Shown here piece by piece: positions 42,605 through 49,047 of a DNA stretch of 49,047 bases (positions are counted from its first letter, which is position 1; every line of letters starts with the position of its first letter). Under the pieces are notes generated by a model. That model was not told the origin of the DNA. It ran no database searches and worked only from the letters and a program-made list of their open reading frames with translations. Source of the stretch: an uncultured Verrucomicrobiota bacterium (GTDB lineage Bacteria; Verrucomicrobiota; Verrucomicrobiia; Limisphaerales; CAIMTB01); NCBI GenBank assembly GCA_903844265.1, contig CAIMTB010000606.1, positions 1 to 49,047 on the forward strand, read 5' to 3'. Position numbers and translations under genes: made by a program.

Positions 42605-44065
42605 ATGATTCCCGGCCGCGCGTGGGTTCCTCGTGGGTTTCTTGGCTCGGCGCTGTGCCTTGGACTGGCGGTTGGAATCGCGGAGGGCGCGATGGAATGG
42701 CCGCAATTTCGGGGTCCGGGCGGGATCGGGGTGGCGTTGCCCGACGCGGATCCGCCGGTGCATTTCGGACCCTCAAGCCATGTGGTCTGGAAGGTGGCTG
42801 TGCCCGCCGGAAATGCATCGCCGATCGTCACGGGAGGCTCGCTGTTCCTGACCGCATTTGAGGAGGGATCGTTGCTGACACTGTGCGTCGATCGCGGCTC
42901 CGGTCGTGAACTTTGGCGTGCTCGCGTCGGGGTCGGGAAGTTGGAGGAAGTCCATCGATCCCTGGGGAGTCCGGCATCATCGACTCCGGTGACGGACGGA
43001 GAGCGGGTGTATGTGCATTTCGGGTCGTTTGGAATGCTGGCCTATGATCTGGCCGGGCGTGAGGTGTGGCGGCGACCGATGGCGTTGACGCAGACGGAGT
43101 ACGGGGCGAGTTCGTCGCCGGTGCTGGCGGGTGGGTTTGTGGTCCAGTTGCTCGACCAGGACGGTGGGTCGCACATCGTGGCCCTGGATCGGCGGAGTGG
43201 GGAAGTTGCGTGGCGGGTGGAACGACCGGAGATGAGGCGTGGGTTTGGAACACCCATCGTGTGGAGCCACGATGGTCTGACCGACCTGGTGGTGCCGGGG
43301 ACGATCTGGCTGAAGGGAATGGATCCGGCGACCGGCGCGGAGCGTTGGCGGGTGAGTGGGTTGGCGCGCATCACCTGCACATCGCCCGCGACGGGCGACG
43401 GGATGTTGTTCACGGCGAGTTGGACGACGGGCGGCGATCGCGCCGCGGACCGTGTCACCATGCCGGATTTCGATGCCTACAGGGAGGAGCACGACTCGAA
43501 CAAGGACGGGAAGTTCAGCCTCCCCGAATTGCCCGAGGGCCCGGTGAGACAACGCTTCAAGCATCTCGACGGGAACCGTGACGGCTTCATCACGCGGGAT
43601 GAGTGGGAATCGATGGCGGAGATTTTCCAGCGCGTGGAAAACCAGGCGTTCGCGGTCAAGCCGGATGGCCGGGGTGGCCTGTCGGATGGCGGTGTCCTGT
43701 GGAGGGTCAAGAAGGGCCTGCCCTATGTCGCGTCACCGGTCTACTACCGCGGTCGCTTCTACATGGTGAAGAATGGCGGGATGCTGACGTGCGTGGATCC
43801 GAGCACCGGGCGCGCGGTCTATCAGGAGGAACGACTTGGGGCGGTGGGTGATTATTATGCCAGCCTTGTCGCCGCCGGGGGGCGGATATACGCGGTCTCG
43901 CAGCCCGGGGTCGTGACGGTCGTGAAGGCGGGTGACTCGTTCGAGGTGCTGGCGAAAAGCGAGTTCGGTGAGACTCTCCAGGCGACGCCGGCCGTGGTGG
44001 GGGATGTCCTGTATGTCAGGACCGCGACGACGTTGTTCGCGTTCCGTGAAGCGTCTGGAAAATAG
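42605..44065 (+). CDS. Exported PQQ-like beta-propeller protein with an inserted EF-hand pair
   Basis: The 486-residue protein has a signal peptide (GFLGSALCLGLAVGIAEGA) and the opening EWPQFRGPGGIGVALPDADP, typical of outer PQQ-like propeller proteins in this phylum. Blade motifs recur: LCVDRGSGRELWRARV, VALDRRSGEVAWRVERPE, KGMDPATGAERWRVSG and CVDPSTGRAVYQE. Between blades (~300-340) lie two EF-hand loops with aspartates at the expected spacing: DSNKDGKFSLPE and DGNRDGFITRDEW. No dehydrogenase heme or quinone residues were recognised, so it is likely a binding or scaffold protein. ATG 42605 removes 73 codons of non-homologous upstream frame. Confidence 0.85.
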   Translation: MIPGRAWVPRGFLGSALCLGLAVGIAEGAMEWPQFRGPGGIGVALPDADPPVHFGPSSHVVWKVAVPAGNASPIVTGGSLFLTAFEEGSLLTLCVDRGSGRELWRARVGVGKLEEVHRSLGSPASSTPVTDGERVYVHFGSFGMLAYDLAGREVWRRPMALTQTEYGASSSPVLAGGFVVQLLDQDGGSHIVALDRRSGEVAWRVERPEMRRGFGTPIVWSHDGLTDLVVPGTIWLKGMDPATGAERWRVSGLARITCTSPATGDGMLFTASWTTGGDRAADRVTMPDFDAYREEHDSNKDGKFSLPELPEGPVRQRFKHLDGNRDGFITRDEWESMAEIFQRVENQAFAVKPDGRGGLSDGGVLWRVKKGLPYVASPVYYRGRFYMVKNGGMLTCVDPSTGRAVYQEERLGAVGDYYASLVAAGGRIYAVSQPGVVTVVKAGDSFEVLAKSEFGETLQATPAVVGDVLYVRTATTLFAFREASGK

Positions 44066-44069
44066 GAAG

Positions 44070-44086
44070 GCCCGGAGATTCCGGGC
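44070..44086 (+). terminator. Hairpin after the propeller gene
   Basis: GCCCGGA-GAT-TCCGGGC is a perfect 7-bp stem five bases after the stop, followed by TCGTCTCG. The T content is low, so it is only a probable terminator. Confidence 0.5.
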
Positions 44087-44183
44087 TCGTCTCGTACTCG
44101 CGGGACCGGTTCCTCCGGGGGACGGAGGGTCGTAGGATTGTCGGGGGTTGAGTTACGAGAGGCCGGCATGGCCAGTCGGCACC

Positions 44184-46466
44184 TCAGCGGAAAGTAAGTT
44201 CCATTTCCCTATTCACCGTGAACTCCTGTCCACGGAAGCGGAGGGCGGGATCGCCGAAGCCATGGAACGTGTGGACATGGCGGGAGCTCTCGAGGGGACG
44301 GCCGTCGGTGGGTCTCAACGTGAACAGGGTGGGTCCGGAGAACCGGTGTCCGCCCCAGCGCGTCGCGAGGAATGCGATGAAGTCCCTTCCCTCGACGAGC
44401 AGGCCGCCAGGCGGCAGCTCGACGTGGCCGCCAAATTTCGATGTGCGCCCGAGCGTGTCCGGGCTGCCATTCACGACGACTTCATAGGTGTTCGAGCCGC
44501 TGCCGAACACGGTTCTCTGGATCCTGCGATCGCGGTCGAGGAATTCGTGTTGGGTGGGCGGGAGGCGGGCGGTGAGTTCGTTGAGGGGGGAAAGGATCTC
44601 GTGGGTGTTCTTCACGAAGCGATCATAGGGATGCAATCCGGCGGTCCAGCCTCCGTCTCCGCGGACGAAAGCCGCGGGGTTGGAAGCGGTGCCGGGTGGC
44701 GGGCTGCCCTGGCCCGGGAAGGGTTCCTTCCAGTAGAGATGCGCCGGGACGTTGTGATAGTGGAGGGGACGCCCGAGGGCGACGTGGTGGAGGACGTAGT
44801 CGGAGGCCTGGGCGGGGTCGTAGCCGTACTTGCCGTACATCGCGATGCAATCGCGGTAGACGACCTCGAACAGCGGAATCACGGCGGCGCCAAGTTTCTT
44901 CTGGAGCCCGGCATCGTGAAATCCCTGGCCGCTGACACCGGTGAGTCCCTCAAAGAAATCGCTGTGTGGGATGGCCCATTCGCGGCCGCATTCGCTCCCG
45001 AAACTGCCGAAGACGGAGCGTGCGTAGTCCGAGAGCGCGATCTTCCAGCGCATGTCGTCGGAGCGGTCCATGGGATGCTGCGGGTCGAAACATTCGCCCA
45101 ATCCGGCGGCATAGGTGGTGTCGATGAAGTAACTCCGTGCGCCGGTGAGTTTCTGGACGGCGGGCAGGTTCTGGGGGCGGCGGGCGAGGTCGAGGGCCAT
45201 GCGGGAGCAGGTGATGTAGGCCCGGCCTCCGGCCCATGCGCCGCCGCGCACGAGCGATCCGTCGGGATTCCTGGCGATCCAGCGTTCGGACCAGGACGGG
45301 GAATCGCGATAGATATCCTGGTAGTTGTCGTGGAGTGAGAAGATGTAGCCGAGCGATTGGATGCGACGTGCGCAGTCCGCGAGGCCGGGGTCGCCACCGC
45401 ACTCGGGGGCGGCGGGCAGGACATCGGGATGCTGGTTGTCGTATCCGCGATGGATCCATCCGCCGATGGGGAACAGGACCCGCTCGAGTCGGAGGTCGCG
45501 CTTGAGATGTTCCGCGACCTCGGCTGCCTCGGCGAAGGTCCAATTCACGGTTGCGGATTTTTCCTGGGTGCTTTCCTCGTTCATGGAGCGGTCGAGGAGG
45601 CTCCAGAGTTTGAAGTTCGAGGCGCCGAGGTAGGCCGCGCGGGCCGGGTTCTCCCGGATCTTCCGGTCCCACGTGACGACGTATCCGCGGTCCTGGGCGA
45701 CCTGGCGGTAGCGCTGTCCGAGGGAGATGTAATCGGCGTTGCCGAGAAGGTGGAGGCTGAGTTTGTGGGCGGACTTGCGAAGAGTCACCGAGGTGCCCAA
45801 TCGCTGGGTCCGGGCGGGGGGATCTCCTGCGCCGAGGGTGCTGCGCACATCGACGGCAACGTAGGGATCCGACCAGGACACCAGGGCTGCGGAGCCTGAT
45901 TTGACGGCTCCGAACATGGCCATGTGACAGCCCTCGTAGGCGTAGGTGTCGAAGCGGTGCGAGTAGGCAAGGCCGCTGTCGGCGGGGATGAGCAGTCCTT
46001 CCCGGGTGGGAGATACCAGATAGCCGCCGGCATCGGAGGTCACTCCGAGCGCGTCGTCAAGCAGGCGGAGGGAATCCAGGGCGAGCGAGGGGTCGGGTTG
46101 GAAGTCGAAGTCCAGGGTGTCGGGCCTGGCCCCGAGCGCGACCCGAATCCTGAACGTCGCGGTGGGTTGTCCGGGGAGTGGCGCGAAGGTGATGTCGATC
46201 CGGCTTCTGGTGGACACCACCGATTGGGGCACGAGCGGCACGGTGCGGGCCTGCCCTCCATCCCGGACGACGGCCTCGGCGAAGCGCGGTTGATTGGGAT
46301 TGGATTCCCAGAGAACGCCGGTGCGCCGGTCGGTCAGTTGCCAGGCACCGGTGTGGTCGTCCAGTTGGAAGGCGATGCGGGAGGAGTGGAGCGTGGCGGC
46401 GTGTGCTGAGGGAATCGTGGCGGCGAGAAACAGCAGGGCTCCGACCCGGGTGATGGCAGCTTTCAT
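44184..46466 (-). CDS. Exported glycoside hydrolase-like protein (GH129/GH101-related)
   Basis: The 760-residue protein has a signal peptide (VGALLFLAATIPSAHA). The N-terminal beta-sandwich (~25-250) includes TGAWQLTDRRTGVLWESN, GGYLVSPTREGLLIPADSG and YEGCHMAMFGAVKSG. A TIM-barrel follows: LERVLFPIGGWIHRGYDNQH, YIFSLHDNYQDIYRDSP, GARSYFIDTTYAAG with acidic residues at strand ends, and SFGSECGREWAIPHSDFFEG. This arrangement resembles proteins annotated as related to GH101/GH129, which cleave alpha-GalNAc from mucin-type glycans. The specific activity cannot be assigned by eye. It lies 12 bases downstream of the GH5 gene and is probably co-transcribed with it. Confidence 0.68.
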   Translation of the reverse strand: MKAAITRVGALLFLAATIPSAHAATLHSSRIAFQLDDHTGAWQLTDRRTGVLWESNPNQPRFAEAVVRDGGQARTVPLVPQSVVSTRSRIDITFAPLPGQPTATFRIRVALGARPDTLDFDFQPDPSLALDSLRLLDDALGVTSDAGGYLVSPTREGLLIPADSGLAYSHRFDTYAYEGCHMAMFGAVKSGSAALVSWSDPYVAVDVRSTLGAGDPPARTQRLGTSVTLRKSAHKLSLHLLGNADYISLGQRYRQVAQDRGYVVTWDRKIRENPARAAYLGASNFKLWSLLDRSMNEESTQEKSATVNWTFAEAAEVAEHLKRDLRLERVLFPIGGWIHRGYDNQHPDVLPAAPECGGDPGLADCARRIQSLGYIFSLHDNYQDIYRDSPSWSERWIARNPDGSLVRGGAWAGGRAYITCSRMALDLARRPQNLPAVQKLTGARSYFIDTTYAAGLGECFDPQHPMDRSDDMRWKIALSDYARSVFGSFGSECGREWAIPHSDFFEGLTGVSGQGFHDAGLQKKLGAAVIPLFEVVYRDCIAMYGKYGYDPAQASDYVLHHVALGRPLHYHNVPAHLYWKEPFPGQGSPPPGTASNPAAFVRGDGGWTAGLHPYDRFVKNTHEILSPLNELTARLPPTQHEFLDRDRRIQRTVFGSGSNTYEVVVNGSPDTLGRTSKFGGHVELPPGGLLVEGRDFIAFLATRWGGHRFSGPTLFTLRPTDGRPLESSRHVHTFHGFGDPALRFRGQEFTVNREMELTFR

Positions 46467-46478
46467 GGCTCCTGGGGA

Positions 46479-47567
46479 TCAGCCGGCGCGCAGGACGTCG
46501 AGCATGGCCCGGTCGAGCTTGTGGCCCGCGAAGGCCTCGTAGGTCACGTCGGCGCGATCGGAGTCGAGGACGCCGAAGCTGCCGCGGAGGTTCCAGAGGG
46601 CCCAGCCCCAGCCGGCCTCGCGCCAGAGGTCGAGGCAGTCCTTCATCCAGGCGAGGACGACGGGGTGGGGTGTGCGGTTGTGGGCGCCCCATTCGCCGAC
46701 GTGGATTCCGACCCCCATTTTTTCGAGGTCCTGCCAGGGCGCGATGTTTTCGCGGCGGAGGCGTTCCTTGTCCCAACGATCCTTGGCGTCGGGATTGAGG
46801 GGCCAGGAGGGTTCGGGCCAATCCTGGCCGTTGACCCAACTGGCCTTGTGATGGCTGACGCGCATGGGGGCGTAGCCGCGGGTGCTTTGGGCGATGCCCG
46901 AGTTGGCGAGGCCCGGGACAGGTTTTGTGCCCCATTTGAGGCCGTCGGCGATGATGAGGCGCCGTCGGTCCTCGGCGCGGATGCCGGACACGAGGGTTTT
47001 GACGACCCGGACGTAGGATTCCTCGGGAAGATCCTTCGGTTCGTTGAGGAGGTCGAAGCTGAGGCGGGTATTGGGGATATTGCGATAGCGTTTGGCGAGG
47101 AAAGCCCAGTGGAGGACACAGGCGTCGAGGGCTTTTTCGTCCGTGAACAGGTCGAGGGGTTCGGCTGGTGGGTTGACGCAGTAACCCGGGGCGCGGTGGA
47201 GGTTGAGGTTGACGTGGATGCCGTGGCGATGGCCGAACTCGATGGCTTCGTCGATGTGGACGATCTGGGTCTCGTCGATCTTTGTCCACACGGCGGGGTC
47301 GCCCTTCGACCAGCATTGGTAGGACAAGGGGAGGCGCACGAAGTCGAAGCCCCAGTCGCGGATCATCTGGAAGTCTTTTTCCAGGAACGGTGGGTTGCCT
47401 TCGCGACGGGCGGTGAATTTCTCGAGCAGGTTGAAACCACGCCAGCGCGGGAGTTTGGAGGGTGAAGGACCTTCGACCTGGCCGGGGCGGGTGGCGGGGC
47501 GGGCGGAAAGTTCGACCATGACCGCGCTGCTCAAGGCTGCGGTCTTCAGGAATGCTCTGCGTTTCAT
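46479..47567 (-). CDS. Tat-exported GH5 family glycoside hydrolase
   Basis: The 362-residue protein starts with a Tat motif (KRRAFLKTAALSSAV). The GH5 barrel shows WRGFNLLEKFT, MIRDWGFDFVRLPLSY, HGIHVNLNLHRAPGYCV, RLSFDLLNEPKDLPEE with the acid/base Glu176, and GVGIHVGEWGAHN with the nucleophile Glu292. The WGWALWNLRGSFGVLD ending is typical. The substrate is probably a beta-linked polysaccharide such as glucan or mannan; the subfamily is not assignable. ATG 47567 is the start of homology and the signal peptide. It heads a two-gene minus-strand unit with the GH129-like gene. Confidence 0.92.
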   Translation of the reverse strand: MKRRAFLKTAALSSAVMVELSARPATRPGQVEGPSPSKLPRWRGFNLLEKFTARREGNPPFLEKDFQMIRDWGFDFVRLPLSYQCWSKGDPAVWTKIDETQIVHIDEAIEFGHRHGIHVNLNLHRAPGYCVNPPAEPLDLFTDEKALDACVLHWAFLAKRYRNIPNTRLSFDLLNEPKDLPEESYVRVVKTLVSGIRAEDRRRLIIADGLKWGTKPVPGLANSGIAQSTRGYAPMRVSHHKASWVNGQDWPEPSWPLNPDAKDRWDKERLRRENIAPWQDLEKMGVGIHVGEWGAHNRTPHPVVLAWMKDCLDLWREAGWGWALWNLRGSFGVLDSDRADVTYEAFAGHKLDRAMLDVLRAG

Positions 47568-47765
47568 GGTGGCGGGGAGTGTGTGGCGGCGGAGGTTCGG
47601 TTGGGGGATGGGGGCGCTGCCTCGACTCCGGGCGCCCATCGAGCCAGAGAAATCGTTGGCTGCCAACTGTGGCGGGGTGGTGATTCGATCCCGGACCACC
47701 GGACCAAGGTTGGGTTGATTCAGATCAATGTCGTGGTGGGTGATCCGGTGGAGTATCCCTTCAAC

Positions 47766-48371
47766 ATGAGCCAAGTTGCTGTCGGTAGCGAGGTGGGACA
47801 CGAGGTGCTGATCGATGTGCGGTCGATGCCGCCGCGCGAGCGGCACCCGACGATCTTTTCGGCGTGGGATGCGCTGGGAACGGGCGGGTCGATCCTGCTC
47901 GTCAACGACCACGATCCGCTGCCGTTGTACTACCAGTTTGCGGCCGAGAACGTCGGCGGGTTTCGCTGGGATTATCTCGAGCAGGGGGCCGAGGTCTGGC
48001 GGGTGCGGATCTCGAAGGGGGCGTTTGAGGATCCGGGTTTTCGTCCGGAACCGGGAGCGCGCGGGACCTGTCGGCCACAGACCGTGCCGATTGCGTTTGT
48101 GAAGCCGTACACACTGGATGTCCGGCCGCTGCTGGCGGCGGGCGGGAGTCCGTGTGGGGCCATCGAGGGGGCGGTCGGGAAGTTGATTGCGGGGCAGACG
48201 TTGGTGGTGCTGGTGCCGTTCGAGCCTGTGCCGTTGTACGCGAAGCTTGGGGCGTGCGGGTTCACCCACGAGTCGAAGTGCCTGCCGGACGGGACGTGGC
48301 AGGTGGAGTTCAAGCCCGGGGTGGAGGCGGACGCGGATCGATTCCAGGCGTGCGGTTGCCAGGATCACTGA
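47766..48371 (+). CDS. Tandem DUF2249 domain protein
   Basis: The 201-residue protein carries two DUF2249-type alpha/beta units. The first has VLIDVRSMPPRERHPTIFSA, SILLVNDHDPLPLYYQF and WDYLEQGAEVWRVRI. The second has TLDVRPLLAAGGSPCGAIEG, TLVVLVPFEPVPLYAKLG and a final FQACGCQDH with two cysteines. DUF2249 proteins are small TusA-like folds often tied to nitrogen-oxide, redox or sulfur metabolism; function here is unknown. Upstream frame before ATG 47766 shows no similarity. No neighbour explains its role. The 198-base divergent gap to the GH5 gene shows no further gene. Confidence 0.82.
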   Translation: MSQVAVGSEVGHEVLIDVRSMPPRERHPTIFSAWDALGTGGSILLVNDHDPLPLYYQFAAENVGGFRWDYLEQGAEVWRVRISKGAFEDPGFRPEPGARGTCRPQTVPIAFVKPYTLDVRPLLAAGGSPCGAIEGAVGKLIAGQTLVVLVPFEPVPLYAKLGACGFTHESKCLPDGTWQVEFKPGVEADADRFQACGCQDH

Positions 48372-48498
48372 CGTCGGATGGGGCGGGACGCTGCGATGAG
48401 GGGTGGGTCCACTTCGGGGGCCACTCCTCATTTTGTGGCGTTGGGTGGGGTGCGGGCAGTTGGGGATCGGTTGGGGCGGATTTGTGGTCCGTCGAACG

Positions 48499-48515
48499 GG
48501 TTAGTCACGTTAACC
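48499..48515. promoter_or_regulatory. Inverted repeat GGTTA-N7-TAACC ahead of the mreB promoter
   Basis: A perfect 5+5 inverted repeat ends two bases upstream of the -35-like hexamer. It may be an operator for mreB, but it is short. Confidence 0.3.
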
Positions 48516-48517
48516 TC

Positions 48518-49047
<530 letters not shown>

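Overview
This window is high-GC DNA, probably from a member of the Verrucomicrobiota. That assignment is an inference. It rests on the style of the gene set: Tat-exported glycoside hydrolases, parallel beta-helix proteins, an oversized ECF sigma factor with a membrane-bound tail, a CAAX-protease relative of the exosortase-associated type, two-domain DUF2249 proteins and mreB. No rRNA, tRNA or CRISPR array was seen.

Positions 1-20.6 kb (minus strand) hold a contractile injection system of the extracellular/cytoplasmic phage-tail-like class (eCIS). Its 16 tightly packed genes read right to left: a Pvc16-like DUF4255 protein, an unassigned protein, sheath 1, tube 1, sheath 2, tube 2, a Pvc7-like protein, a DUF5908-like micro-protein, gpD-like and gpV-like spike parts, a protein with a long hydrophobic segment that may be a CisA-type membrane adaptor, gp25, a gpJ-like baseplate protein, a Pvc12-like tail protein fused to a beta-propeller, a likely tape-measure protein, and an AAA+ ATPase cut by the left edge. 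Many neighbours overlap as ATGA or TGATG. No capsid, portal, terminase, lysis or integrase gene is present, so it is not a prophage. No tail fibre, PAAR tip or recognisable effector is visible in the window.

The regulatory head of this operon (18.8-22.3 kb) is distinctive. A sigma-54 activator with a receiver-like domain lacking the phospho-acceptor aspartate lies just upstream on the same strand. A well-spaced -24/-12 promoter candidate follows, then a small helix-turn-helix-like protein, a NusG/RfaH-like antiterminator and a 200-base leader with perfect hairpins. The inferred logic is sigma-54 initiation followed by RfaH-like antitermination through a ~19-kb operon.

From 22.4 to 28.4 kb (plus strand) are a RecD2-type helicase and two exported carbohydrate enzymes (GH29-like and NPCBM-GH36). 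From 28.5 to 30.6 kb the DNA is decaying: a frameshifted beta-helix gene, a DUF433/DUF5615 toxin-antitoxin pair whose toxin has lost its normal end, and a peptide transporter reduced to 132 residues by an internal deletion. From 30.7 to 36 kb are an ECF sigma factor fused to a membrane and alpha/alpha-repeat region, and a secreted beta-helix protein.

From 36.1 to 49 kb the content is mostly ordinary: hisD-hisC followed by a small membrane protein and a CPBP protease, aconitase, a PQQ-like propeller protein with EF-hands, a GH5-GH129-like pair on the minus strand, a DUF2249 protein, and the 5' part of mreB running off the right edge.
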